DNA of 64,000 nucleotides from positions 3,162,001-3,226,000 of the forward strand of contig NZ_OZ244111.1 of the NCBI RefSeq assembly GCF_965215655.1, read 5' to 3'. Position numbers and translations under genes: made by a program. The DNA is from Nioella sp965215655. Its GTDB lineage: Bacteria; Pseudomonadota; Alphaproteobacteria; Rhodobacterales; Rhodobacteraceae. Shown here in pieces: positions 33,780 through 42,568 of the stretch (positions within the stretch are counted from its first letter, which is position 1; the number at the start of each line of letters is the position of its first letter). The notes beneath the pieces are model-generated. The model was not told the DNA's origin and did no database searches. It saw nothing but the letters and a program-made list of their open reading frames with translations.

Positions 33780-36295
33780 GGCCCGCCCTCAACATAGCCC
33801 TGCGCGATCTGCGCGGGGGGCTGCGCGGCTTCCGCATTTTCCTGGCCTGCCTGACACTCGGCGTCGCGGCGATTGCCGCCGTGGGCTCAGTCCGGCAGGC
33901 GGTGCAGACCGGGCTGGAAGAAGAAGGTGCGGTGATCCTGGGCGGCGATGCCGAGATGACCTTCGTCTATCGCATGGCGACGGAAGAAGAGGCCGCGTGG
34001 ATGGCATCGCAGGCACTGACCCTGTCCGAGACCGTCGATTTCCGATCCATGGCGGTGGCCGAAGTGGATGGCGAAACGGCGCGCGGCCTGACGCAGTTGC
34101 GCGGCGTTGACGGCCTCTATCCGCTGTATGGAGAGGTCGGGCTTGATCCGGCCATGACCATCACGGAGGCGCTTGCCACGACCGACCTGCCGGGCGCGGT
34201 GATGCACCCGACGCTGATCGCGCAGATGGGGTTGCAGATCGGGGATCGAGTAACTTTCGGGGTGCAGGATTTCGAATTGCGGGCGGCGCTGACCCATGAA
34301 CCCGACATGGCAGGCGGCAATTTCGGCCCCGGCCCGCGCACTCTGGTGCGGCTGGATGCGCTGGAGGGCTCGGGCCTGCTTGGTCCGGGTACGCTATACA
34401 ACAGCCAGTATCGACTTGCCCTGCCAGAGGGCACCAACCTTGCCACGCTGGAGACCGAGGCGCGCGGCCTCTTCGCCGACAGTGGCATGCGCTGGAAAGA
34501 TGCGCGCAACGCCGCCCCCGCCCTTGACAGGTTCGTCGAACGGATCGGCGCGTTTCTGGTGCTGGTGGGGCTGGCGGGGCTGGCCGTGGGTGGCGTGGGC
34601 ATTTCCGCCGCCGTCCGCAGTTACCTGACCGGAAAGACCGACACTATCGCCACGCTGAAAACCCTCGGCGCGGAGCGGCGCGTGATCTTCACGGTCTACT
34701 TCCTGCAAATCGGTGCGATGACCCTGCTAGGACTCGTCCTGGGTCTCGCCCTGGGCGCTGTCCTGCCGCTCGGGCTTGCGCCGCTGATCGCGGGGGCGCT
34801 GCCGGTTCCGGCCGACTTCGGGTTCCACCCCGCACCGCTGGCCGAGGCGGCACTCTATGGCGCGCTGACGGCGCTGATTTTCACCCTCTGGCCACTGGCC
34901 CGTGTGGAGCAGGTCCGCGCCGCCGCGCTTTACCGCGAAACGGCAGGGCTCGCCCGTCTCTGGCCGCGCTGGCCGTTTCTGCTGATCATCGCCGGGCTGG
35001 CGGCGGCCCTGATTGCGCTGTCCGCATGGCTGTCCGGCATCCCGCGCCTGGCCTTCTGGTCCGCGGCGGCGATCCTGTCCGCGATGATCATCCTCGTCCT
35101 CGCCGCCGGCCTTGTGCGCCTGATCGCGCGCCACGCAGCCCGCCATGCACGCGGCCGCCCGGCGCTACGGCTGGCGCTAGGATCTATCGGCGCACCGGGG
35201 TCGGAGGCCACCAGCACCATCCTGTCGCTCGGGCTTGGATTGTCTGTTCTGGCCGCCGTGGGACAGATCGACACCAACCTGCGCGCCGCGATCCAGCAGG
35301 ATTTACCAGAGGTCGCGCCCGCCTTCTTCTTCGTCGATATCCAGCCCGACCAGATCGCCCCCTTCCTGACCGTGATGGAGGCCGACCCCGACGTGACCCG
35401 CGTGGACAGTGCACCGATGCTGCGCGGGGTCATCACCCGGATCAACGACCGCCCGGCGGCGGAGGTCGCGGGCAATCACTGGGTGATCCGGGGCGACCGG
35501 GGCCTGACCTATCGTGCCGACGCACCGTACGAGCGCGAGATCACGGAGGGCGCGTGGTGGCCAGAGGACTACGACGGCCCGCCGCAGATGGCCTTTGCCG
35601 CCGAAGAGGCTCTGGAAATGGGCATCGGCCTTGGCGACACGATGACCATCAATGTCCTTGGCCGCGACATCACCGCGACCATCGTCGCGTTGCGAGAGGT
35701 CGATTTCTCCAACGCCGGGATCGGCTTTGTCATGACCCTGTCACCCAATGCGCTGGCCGGTGCGCCGCACACCCACATTGCCACCGTCTACGCGAACCAG
35801 CAGGCCGAGGCCGACATTCTGCGCGAGGTCGCCGCGATCGGCCCCAACATCACCGCGATCAGCGTGCGCGACGCGATCGACCAGGTGGCGCGGGCCTTGT
35901 CGGGCATCGCGGCGGCCACGTCCTGGGGGGCGGCGGCCACGTTGCTGACCGGCTTCATGGTGCTGATCGGCGCAGCGGCGGCGGGCGAACGCGCGCGGAC
36001 CTACGAGGCGGCGGTGCTGAAGACCCTCGGCGCCAGCCGCGCGCGCATCTTGGCAAGCTTTGCCTTGCGCGCCGCCCTTCTCGGCATGGCGGCGGGTGCG
36101 GTGGCCGTGGCGGCAGGGGGGCTGGCCGGATGGGCCGTGACCCGCTTCGTGATGGAGACCGACTTCGCGTTCAACCTGCCCTCTGCCCTGGCCATCACGC
36201 TTGGAGGCGCGCTGGCAACCTTGCTGGCCGGTTTGGCCTTCGCCCTGCGCCCCTTGGCCATTCGCCCCGCCGCAATCCTGCGCAGCGAGGGCTGA
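33776..36295 (+). CDS. FtsX-like ABC permease, YbbP type
   Basis: An 839-residue inner-membrane protein with a large periplasmic domain after the first helix (LNIALRDLRGGLRGFRIFLACLTLGVAA), a central block of helices with the FtsX signature (LKTLGAERRVIFTVYFLQIG), a second periplasmic region and a C-terminal FtsX repeat (VLKTLGASRARILASFALRAALLG). About ten helices, as in YbbP/MacB-type permeases. With the YbbA-like ATPase and the divergent esterase this recreates the tesA/ybbA/ybbP neighbourhood, thought to act on lipids or envelope intermediates. Confidence 0.9.
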   Translation: MRPALNIALRDLRGGLRGFRIFLACLTLGVAAIAAVGSVRQAVQTGLEEEGAVILGGDAEMTFVYRMATEEEAAWMASQALTLSETVDFRSMAVAEVDGETARGLTQLRGVDGLYPLYGEVGLDPAMTITEALATTDLPGAVMHPTLIAQMGLQIGDRVTFGVQDFELRAALTHEPDMAGGNFGPGPRTLVRLDALEGSGLLGPGTLYNSQYRLALPEGTNLATLETEARGLFADSGMRWKDARNAAPALDRFVERIGAFLVLVGLAGLAVGGVGISAAVRSYLTGKTDTIATLKTLGAERRVIFTVYFLQIGAMTLLGLVLGLALGAVLPLGLAPLIAGALPVPADFGFHPAPLAEAALYGALTALIFTLWPLARVEQVRAAALYRETAGLARLWPRWPFLLIIAGLAAALIALSAWLSGIPRLAFWSAAAILSAMIILVLAAGLVRLIARHAARHARGRPALRLALGSIGAPGSEATSTILSLGLGLSVLAAVGQIDTNLRAAIQQDLPEVAPAFFFVDIQPDQIAPFLTVMEADPDVTRVDSAPMLRGVITRINDRPAAEVAGNHWVIRGDRGLTYRADAPYEREITEGAWWPEDYDGPPQMAFAAEEALEMGIGLGDTMTINVLGRDITATIVALREVDFSNAGIGFVMTLSPNALAGAPHTHIATVYANQQAEADILREVAAIGPNITAISVRDAIDQVARALSGIAAATSWGAAATLLTGFMVLIGAAAAGERARTYEAAVLKTLGASRARILASFALRAALLGMAAGAVAVAAGGLAGWAVTRFVMETDFAFNLPSALAITLGGALATLLAGLAFALRPLAIRPAAILRSEG

Positions 36296-36367
36296 AACCG
36301 GCGAAGCTTTGCCACAGCGCCGCCATACCCTCTTGTTTTTCTTGCCTCGCCAGAGCAAGTGCTAATC

Positions 36368-37165
36368 ATGATCCGCCGCCTGCGCAGCATATTGTCCCGT
36401 CCAGTGAGCGACGCATCCCCCGCCCCCGCGCGGGATGCCCTGCCGCGCCCGGAATTCGCCACCTATGTCATCGGCGATCTGCACGGGCGGGCCGACCTGC
36501 TGGAACGGGCGCTGGACCGGATCGACGAACATGTGGGCCGGACCGGTGCCCGCAACCCGCAGGTGGTTTTCGTCGGCAACTATATCGACCACGGGCCCGA
36601 CAGCGCCGCGACGCTGACCCGGGTATGGGAGCTGTCCAAGGAACTGCCGAAGAACGTGACCTGCCTGATGGGCAATCACGAACGGATGCTGCTGGATTTC
36701 CTGTCCGACCCCAAGACCCGCGGCCCCCGCTGGCTGCGATCCGGCGCACGTCCGACGCTTGACAGCTTCGGCCTTCATACCAGCCAGCTGGAACCCGGCT
36801 GCGCGCCGGAACTGTTCCGGCAAGAGGCGCTGGCGCTGCGCAGCCACATGTCGCCCGCGCTGCTGGACTGGCTGGAAAACCTGCCCCTGTCCTGGAACTC
36901 CGGCAATCTCTGGGTCGTCCATGCCGCCGCCGATCCGCAGCACGCGATGGAAGACCAGTCGCCCCGCGTCCTGCTGTGGGGGCATCCCGAGTTCGACACG
37001 CGGCCCAGGTCGGACGGCACCTGGATCGTGCATGGCCACATCTCCGCCGAGGCCCCGGTCAGCACCGAAGGCCGGATCTGTGTCGATTGCGGAGCATGGG
37101 AAACCGGGCTGCTCTGCACCGCCGCCTTGCTGCCCGATGGCCGGTTTGAATTCCTCTACGCCTGA
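36368..37165 (+). CDS. Metallophosphoesterase (PPP-like) with altered metal motif
   Basis: A 265-residue calcineurin-like protein. Motif I GDLHG (residues 36-40), motif III GNHE (102-105) and the late His motifs (VVHAA, VHGHI) are intact, but motif II reads GNYIDHG (70-76) where PPP enzymes have GDxxDRG. The bridging metal ligand Asp is Asn71 and the phosphate-binding Arg is His75; both differences could arise by single G-to-A transitions. The fold is complete, so it is either an unusual or impaired phosphatase. Weak ribosome binding site; a GTG three codons upstream is possible. Confidence 0.82.
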   Translation: MIRRLRSILSRPVSDASPAPARDALPRPEFATYVIGDLHGRADLLERALDRIDEHVGRTGARNPQVVFVGNYIDHGPDSAATLTRVWELSKELPKNVTCLMGNHERMLLDFLSDPKTRGPRWLRSGARPTLDSFGLHTSQLEPGCAPELFRQEALALRSHMSPALLDWLENLPLSWNSGNLWVVHAAADPQHAMEDQSPRVLLWGHPEFDTRPRSDGTWIVHGHISAEAPVSTEGRICVDCGAWETGLLCTAALLPDGRFEFLYA

Positions 37166-37262
37166 TCGCGCACGGGATTTCTTAACCTTATCGGGGCATG
37201 CGCCGTGGACAGAGGCGCCCCGCTGTCTCTAAACTCCTGCGGGCAAGGTTCCTGAGTAGTGA

Positions 37263-38000
37263 GTGCCGCCGGTGAAAGACATTGGCGAACGTGACATCCT
37301 GGCCCCCGGCGACATCGAAGCGCTGGTCTTGGATGTGTTTTTACACGCGGGCCTTTCGCCTGACAGCGCAGCCCCCGTCGCGAGATCCATCCGCCACGCC
37401 GAAACCGCCGGGTTGCGCCGCCTTGGTCTGGGGCTAGTGCCGCATATGGTGGAGCATCTGCGCTGCGGGCGGGTCAACGGGGGGGCAGCCTTCGACCTGT
37501 CGGAAAGCGGTCCCGCTGCCCTGACGGTCGAAGCCGATGGCGGCTTCCCCTGTCCCGCGGTCGCGATCGGTCTTGAAACGCTATGCGACCGCGCCCTGAC
37601 CCATGGCATCGCGGTTCTTTCCGTGCGCAATGCCTATCCGGTCGGCGCCGGGCGTCTGTTTCTCGATCATTGCGCGGCGCGGGGACTGGTCGGGTTGGCG
37701 AATATCGCCGGGCTCGTGGCGAACGCCGCGCCCAATGGCAGCATGGTACTGGAGATCGAGCAGCGCCAGCTTGGCCTGTCGCAGGCGTCGCCGATGATGC
37801 AAAGCCGCATTGTCCCTGACCGGGGGACAGGCCGCCCCATCCCCTTCGAGGGCCCGCTCGGCCCCGCCTTCCGGTTGCATCACAGCTTTGTCGCGGTCCG
37901 CCCCGCGTTTTGGCATCACGCCCCTGACCCGCCCGTCGCAGTGCAGAATTCCGGTATCGCGGTTTCCCCCGTCCTGTTAGAAAAGATCATCAACGCCTGA
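37263..38000 (+). CDS. Short Ldh2-type malate/lactate dehydrogenase-like protein, likely inactive
   Basis: About 245 residues against about 340 for the Ldh2/YlbC family. Segments such as ARSIRHAETAGLRRLGLGLVPHMVEHL and GLETLCDRALTHGIAVLSVRNAYPVGAG align with the family by eye, but the SHG motif is replaced by RLG and the catalytic His of RNxxHFGA is Pro126 (RNAYPVGA). Dehydrogenase activity is therefore doubtful. The start may be this GTG or one three codons later. It precedes a LysR regulator by 36 nt on the same strand and may act as its sensor partner or be a relic. Confidence 0.65.
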   Translation: MPPVKDIGERDILAPGDIEALVLDVFLHAGLSPDSAAPVARSIRHAETAGLRRLGLGLVPHMVEHLRCGRVNGGAAFDLSESGPAALTVEADGGFPCPAVAIGLETLCDRALTHGIAVLSVRNAYPVGAGRLFLDHCAARGLVGLANIAGLVANAAPNGSMVLEIEQRQLGLSQASPMMQSRIVPDRGTGRPIPFEGPLGPAFRLHHSFVAVRPAFWHHAPDPPVAVQNSGIAVSPVLLEKIINA

Positions 38001-38036
38001 GGCAGGATCGCCTCGGGCAGAAGGTGACAAGATCAG

Positions 38037-39005
38037 ATGGGCGGCGTTCTGAAAGGTGTTTCGATCCGGGGGCTGGAAGTGTTCGAGGCCCTTGCGCAGA
38101 CCGGGTCGGTCGGCGAAGCCGCGCGCCGTTTGGGCATGAGCGCACCCGCCGTGTCCCAACAGTTGAAGAACCTCAATACTGCAGTCGGAATTCCGCTGGT
38201 CGATCAGGGCCGACGACCGATGACGCTGACCCCCGGCGGCCGCCAGTTCCTGCGCCATGTGGAGGCCGCACTTGGCGCGCTGCGCACCGGACAGCGCGAC
38301 CTGACGACGCTCGATCTGTCGGACGTGTCCTCGCTGCGCATGGGGATCATCGAGGATTTCGAGAACGAGGTGACCCCGACGCTGACCGCGCGGCTTGCGG
38401 AAACCATGCAGAGCTGCGTGTTCCTGCTGAACACTGGTGCCAGCCACACGCTGCTGAACCGCGTGACCCGGAACGAGCTTGACCTCGCGATTTGTGCCGA
38501 GGGGCGGGAGAACCCGCCGGGTGCTGTCATCCATCCGCTGCTGGACGATCCCTACATCCTTGCGATACCGAAGGGCACGAGCCTGGCAAACGGGCTGGAG
38601 GGGCTGTCGCATCTGCGCTTTTTGCGCCGCGATCAGGCGCAGGTCATGGGCCGCCAGATCGAGGAGATGCTCCAGCGTCAGGGTCAGACACTTCCCAACA
38701 GGTTCGAACTGGATTCCAATCAGTCGATCAGCGCGCTTGTGGCCGGGGGCCACGCCTGGACCATCACCACCCCTCTCAGCCTGCTGCGCGGCGGGCGTTT
38801 CCTTGACGGGATCGATGCCCGCCCCCTGCCCTTCGCGGGAACCTCGCGCCGGATCTCGCTGTGTGCCACCGGCGACTGGTCGGGCGATATCCCGCGCCAG
38901 ATCGCGGCCATCGCCCGCGACCTGATCGAACAGCATTTCACGGCGCCAGGGCTAGACCTGATGCCGTGGTTGCAGGGAGAGTTCAGGATTCTGTCCGACG
39001 ACTGA
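38037..39005 (+). CDS. LysR family transcriptional regulator
   Basis: A 322-residue regulator. The N-terminal winged HTH is clear (LEVFEALAQTGSVGEAARRLGMSAPAVSQQLKNL, then LTPGGRQFLRHVEAAL), followed by a substrate-binding-fold effector domain. AAGGTGAC lies upstream of the ATG. The gene lies between the Ldh2-like gene and the long acs upstream region; either could be a target, which sequence alone cannot decide. Confidence 0.9.
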   Translation: MGGVLKGVSIRGLEVFEALAQTGSVGEAARRLGMSAPAVSQQLKNLNTAVGIPLVDQGRRPMTLTPGGRQFLRHVEAALGALRTGQRDLTTLDLSDVSSLRMGIIEDFENEVTPTLTARLAETMQSCVFLLNTGASHTLLNRVTRNELDLAICAEGRENPPGAVIHPLLDDPYILAIPKGTSLANGLEGLSHLRFLRRDQAQVMGRQIEEMLQRQGQTLPNRFELDSNQSISALVAGGHAWTITTPLSLLRGGRFLDGIDARPLPFAGTSRRISLCATGDWSGDIPRQIAAIARDLIEQHFTAPGLDLMPWLQGEFRILSDD

Positions 39006-39177
39006 TCGCCAATGATTCCGGCGAGCCAAGTCGCAATGCGGCTGCCGCAACGCCTGTTTCGCCTTCCATCCCCGCCGGATCTGACCGTGTAGAAAAGAAA
39101 ACCACTGGTTCAGCCTGACTTTTGGCGATCATGGTTCCCGACTATCCATTTGATACAGAATACTTTTAGGGATTTTA

Positions 39178-39193
39178 TGTAAATTTTTTTACA
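39178..39193. promoter_or_regulatory. AT-rich palindrome in the acs upstream region
   Basis: TGTAAA-TTTT-TTTACA, a perfect 6-bp inverted repeat, lies in an unusually AT-rich stretch (about 39150-39310) of the 545-nt gap between the LysR gene and acs. It is a likely regulator-binding or promoter region for acs. Confidence 0.5.
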
Positions 39194-39312
39194 ACCAACA
39201 CCGCGCCTTCAGAAAATCAGTTACAGAAACCTTTACGACGCTCAGCAAACAATTCTCCAGTTCACGAAATTTTGTAATGTTCAGATCAGGGAAAACGCAA
39301 CTTATGCACCCT

Positions 39313-39392
39313 CTTCGGCAAATGCCGCCGACCGGAAGGAGGAAACTCCGGTTCAAGCGGCAGCCCGAAGCAACGGTTGGGGGAGGCTAACC
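39313..39392 (+). ncRNA. Structured RNA element upstream of acs (leader or sRNA)
   Basis: Three perfectly nested helices: CTTCGG 39313-39318 with CCGAAG 39365-39370, TGCCGC 39323-39328 with GCGGCA 39357-39362, and CCGGA 39332-39336 with TCCGG 39347-39351. The apical loop is AGGAGGAAAC. A second hairpin follows, GGTTGG 39375-39380 with CTAACC 39387-39392 (one G-U), loop GGGAGG. It lies about 160 nt before the acs start. I recognise no known riboswitch class; it may be a 5' leader or a separate sRNA. Confidence 0.65.
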
Positions 39393-39550
39393 AGATCATT
39401 CAGCCCTTTCGGGCCCCGCGCAGGACCAGCCAAACCGCAAATTGGCCCCTGTCCGAATATGCAGGACACGTGGAAAGCAGCCGTTTTCCGCCCCGGTTCG
39501 ACGTGTCATCTGTTTGGGACAAGAACCGAAACTCTTTAAGGGAGAGACCA

Positions 39551-41494
39551 TTGCCCAACGATACGAACATGATGCCCGACCTTCTGCCCGGCGCTCATAT
39601 CGACAGCACCAAATACGCCGACATGTATGCGGCCTCGATCAATGACCCCGAGGCCTTCTGGGGCGAACACGGCAAGCGCATCGACTGGATCAAGCCCTAC
39701 ACCAAGGTCAAGAACACCTCCTTCGCCCATGACAACGTGCATATCAGCTGGTTCGAGGACGGCACCACCAATGTCTCGGCCAACTGCATCGACCGTCACC
39801 TGGCCACCCGCGGCGATCAGACCGCGATCATTTTCGAGCCCGATGAGCCGACAGACGAAGCGCAGCACATCACCTACAACCAGCTGTCCCAGGAAGTCGG
39901 CAAGTTCGCCAATGTCCTGAAGGAACTGGGCGTCGGCAAAGGCGACCGCGTCGTTCTCTACTTGCCGATGATCCCCGAAGCCGCCTACGCCATGCTGGCC
40001 TGCGCGCGCATCGGCGCCATTCATTCCATCGTGTTTGCCGGGTTCTCTCCCGACGCTCTCGCCGCGCGGATCAACGGCTGTGATGCCAAGCTGGTCATCA
40101 CCTCCGATGGCGCCCCGCGCGGCGGGCGTGTCACCGAGCTAAAGGACAACGTCAACAAGGCGATGCTGCATTGTGGCGACGACGTTCAGTGCCTGGTGGT
40201 CAAGCGCACCGGCGGGCAGGTTGCCTGGCGTGAAGGCCGCGATCATTGGTACAACGAACTGGCCGAGCAGGTCAGCACCTACTGCATGCCGACCGAGATG
40301 AATGCAGAGGATCCGCTCTTCATCCTCTACACCTCTGGCTCCACCGGCCAGCCCAAGGGTGTTGTGCACACGACCGGCGGCTATCTGGTCTATGCCTCGA
40401 TGACCCACCAGTACACGTTCGACTATCAGGACGGCGATGTCTTCTGGTGTACGGCGGATGTGGGCTGGGTCACTGGCCACAGCTATATCGTCTACGGGCC
40501 GCTGGCCAACGGCGCGACCACGCTGATGTTCGAAGGCGTGCCGACCTATCCCGATGCTGGCCGCTTCTGGGAGGTCTGCGCCAAGCACAAGGTCAACCAG
40601 TTCTACACCGCCCCGACCGCGATCCGGGCACTGATGGGCAAGGGCACCAGCTTTGTCGAAAAGCATGACCTGTCCAGCCTCAAGCTGCTCGGCACCGTGG
40701 GCGAGCCCATCAACCCCGAGGCCTGGAACTGGTACAACGAAAACGTCGGCAAGGGCCGCTGCCCGATCGTAGACACCTGGTGGCAAACCGAAACCGGCGG
40801 TCACATGATGACCCCGCTGCCCGGCGCCCACACGCTGAAACCCGGCGCGGCGCAGCATCCGTTCTTCGGCGTCAAGCCGCTGGTGCTGGAACCCACCTCG
40901 GGCGAGATCATCGAGGGTAATGGTGTCGAGGGCGTTCTCGTCATTGCAGACAGCTGGCCCGGCCAGATGCGCACCGTCTATGGCGACCATGACCGCTTCG
41001 TGAAAACCTACTTCTCGGATTACAAGGGTTACTATTTCTCGGGCGACGGCTGCCGCCGCGACGAGGATGGCGACTACTGGATCACGGGCCGCGTCGATGA
41101 CGTGATCAACGTGTCCGGCCACCGCATGGGCACCGCCGAAGTGGAAAGCGCGCTCGTGGCACATGAAACCGTATCCGAGGCCGCCGTTGTGGGCTACCCG
41201 CATCCGGTCAAGGGTCAGGGCATCTATTGCTACGTGACGCTGATGAACGACGAAACCCCGTCTGATGAGCTGAAAAAGACGCTCTCTGACTGGGTTCGCC
41301 AGGAAATCGGCCCGATCGCGAAGCCCGATGTCATCCAGTGGGCCCCCGGCCTGCCCAAGACCCGGTCCGGCAAGATCATGCGCCGCATCCTGCGCAAGAT
41401 CGCCGAGAACGATTTCGGCAGCCTTGGCGACACCTCGACGCTGGCCGATCCTTCGGTGGTCGACGAGCTGATCGAAAACCGGGCAAACAAGTAA
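39551..41494 (+). CDS. acs: Acetate--CoA ligase (acetyl-CoA synthetase)
   Basis: A 647-residue AMP-forming ligase converting acetate, ATP and CoA to acetyl-CoA. YTSGSTGQPKGVVHTTGGYL is the AMP-binding motif; DTWWQTETGGHMMTPLPG, GRVDDVINVSGHRMGTAEVE and PKTRSGKIMRRILRKIA are Acs hallmarks, the last containing the Lys that is acetylated in known Acs enzymes. I chose the TTG with GGGAGAG upstream; a longer in-frame version would read through the leader. It heads the acetate locus and feeds the ethylmalonyl-CoA pathway (mcl1 is in this window). Confidence 0.96.
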   Translation: MPNDTNMMPDLLPGAHIDSTKYADMYAASINDPEAFWGEHGKRIDWIKPYTKVKNTSFAHDNVHISWFEDGTTNVSANCIDRHLATRGDQTAIIFEPDEPTDEAQHITYNQLSQEVGKFANVLKELGVGKGDRVVLYLPMIPEAAYAMLACARIGAIHSIVFAGFSPDALAARINGCDAKLVITSDGAPRGGRVTELKDNVNKAMLHCGDDVQCLVVKRTGGQVAWREGRDHWYNELAEQVSTYCMPTEMNAEDPLFILYTSGSTGQPKGVVHTTGGYLVYASMTHQYTFDYQDGDVFWCTADVGWVTGHSYIVYGPLANGATTLMFEGVPTYPDAGRFWEVCAKHKVNQFYTAPTAIRALMGKGTSFVEKHDLSSLKLLGTVGEPINPEAWNWYNENVGKGRCPIVDTWWQTETGGHMMTPLPGAHTLKPGAAQHPFFGVKPLVLEPTSGEIIEGNGVEGVLVIADSWPGQMRTVYGDHDRFVKTYFSDYKGYYFSGDGCRRDEDGDYWITGRVDDVINVSGHRMGTAEVESALVAHETVSEAAVVGYPHPVKGQGIYCYVTLMNDETPSDELKKTLSDWVRQEIGPIAKPDVIQWAPGLPKTRSGKIMRRILRKIAENDFGSLGDTSTLADPSVVDELIENRANK

Positions 41495-41504
41495 GGCAGG
41501 GTTG

Positions 41505-42191
41505 ATGAGCACCGACACCATGACCCGCCCCGTCAACCTGATCCTTCTCGGCCCTCCGGGCGCCGGGAAGGGCACCCAGGCCCGCATGCTGGAAGAAAGC
41601 TTTGGCCTTGTGCAGCTGTCCACCGGGGACCTGCTGCGCGAGGCGGTTGCCGCTGGAACCGAGGCCGGCCTTGCCGCCAAGGCGGTGATGGAAAAGGGTG
41701 AGCTTGTTTCCGACGAGATCGTCATCGCCATCCTGTCCGACCGGCTGGATCAGCCTGACGTGACCAAAGGCACCATCCTTGACGGCTTCCCCCGCACAGA
41801 GGCGCAGGCCGCGGCGCTCGATACGCTTCTGGCCGAACGTGGCCAGAAGATCGACGCCGCGATCAGCCTGGAAGTGGATGACGAAGCGATGATCGCCCGC
41901 GTCTCGGGCCGCTACACCTGCGCGGCTTGCGGCGAAGGCTACCACGACGAATTCAAGCAGCCCGCCACGGCGGGTACTTGCGACAAATGCCAGGGCACCG
42001 AGTTCAAACGGCGCGCTGACGACAATGCCGAAACGGTGCGCACGCGCCTGACGGCATACCACGCCCAAACCGCCCCGCTCATCAGCTATTACGCCGCGCG
42101 TGATGCGCTGACGCGGGTGCCCGCAATGGGGGACATCGACGAGATCGCAGCCAACCTCGGCAAGATCGTCGGCGGAGTCACGGAAGGCTAA
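41505..42191 (+). CDS. adk: Adenylate kinase
   Basis: A 228-residue long-type adenylate kinase: P-loop GPPGAGKGTQ, STGDLLREAV, DGFPRTEAQA and a zinc-finger lid with four Cys (YTCAACGEGYH and GTCDKCQG). It starts 10 nt after acs. Acs makes AMP, and adenylate kinase converts AMP plus ATP to 2 ADP, so the pairing makes metabolic sense. A second adk with ribosomal genes is usual in this family, so this one may be locus-specific (inference). Confidence 0.95.
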   Translation: MSTDTMTRPVNLILLGPPGAGKGTQARMLEESFGLVQLSTGDLLREAVAAGTEAGLAAKAVMEKGELVSDEIVIAILSDRLDQPDVTKGTILDGFPRTEAQAAALDTLLAERGQKIDAAISLEVDDEAMIARVSGRYTCAACGEGYHDEFKQPATAGTCDKCQGTEFKRRADDNAETVRTRLTAYHAQTAPLISYYAARDALTRVPAMGDIDEIAANLGKIVGGVTEG

Positions 42192-42199
42192 CACGAGAT

Positions 42200-42231
42200 T
42201 CGTCGCCACCTTGCTGGAGGGGTGGCGGCGA
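42200..42231 (+). other. Intercistronic hairpin between adk and the symporter genes
   Basis: TCGTCGCCACC (42200-42210) pairs with GGTGGCGGCGA (42221-42231), 11 pairs with one G-U, loop TTGCTGGAGG. No T-run follows on the plus strand, so it is not a standard terminator. Its loop shows GGAGG, like the two hairpins upstream of acs. Confidence 0.6.
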
Positions 42232-42293
42232 TAAAAAGACCCGGACCAGTCGGGAGGGCAGGTTCGGGAAACCCAATCGAAGGGAGAACTCAC

Positions 42294-42554
42294 ATGGCTG
42301 ACTCGCCATCTAACAACGAATACTGGTCGGCGAACATCCGTCTGGTCACCATCTGCTTGGTGATCTGGGCGCTTGCGTCGTTCGGCTTTGGCATCCTTCT
42401 GCGTCCGCTTGTCAGCGGCATCGCAGTGGGCGGCACGGACCTGGGCTTCTGGTTCGCTCAGCAGGGATCCATCCTGGTCTTCCTGGTGCTGATTTTCTTC
42501 TACGCCTGGCGCATGAACTCGCTCGATAAGCAGTTCGGCGTTGACGAAGAGTAA
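42294..42554 (+). CDS. DUF4212 small subunit of sodium:solute symporter
   Basis: An 86-residue protein with two hydrophobic helices (LVTICLVIWALASFGFGILL and WFAQQGSILVFLVLIFFYAWRM). DUF4212 proteins are regularly encoded right before VC_2705-type symporters and are thought to be partner subunits. GAAGGGAGA precedes the ATG; 14 nt to the next gene. Confidence 0.92.
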   Translation: MADSPSNNEYWSANIRLVTICLVIWALASFGFGILLRPLVSGIAVGGTDLGFWFAQQGSILVFLVLIFFYAWRMNSLDKQFGVDEE

Positions 42555-42568
42555 GGACGGACCGACCA

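Noticed and set aside
39313..39392. Known riboswitch (glycine, cobalamin, TPP, SAM, FMN) for the acs leader
   Set aside because: None of the conserved core sequences of these classes could be matched by eye, so it is left as an unclassified structure.
40139..41731. 530-codon minus-strand frame opposite acs and adk
   Set aside because: Antisense to two enzymes with all catalytic motifs; no domain of its own.
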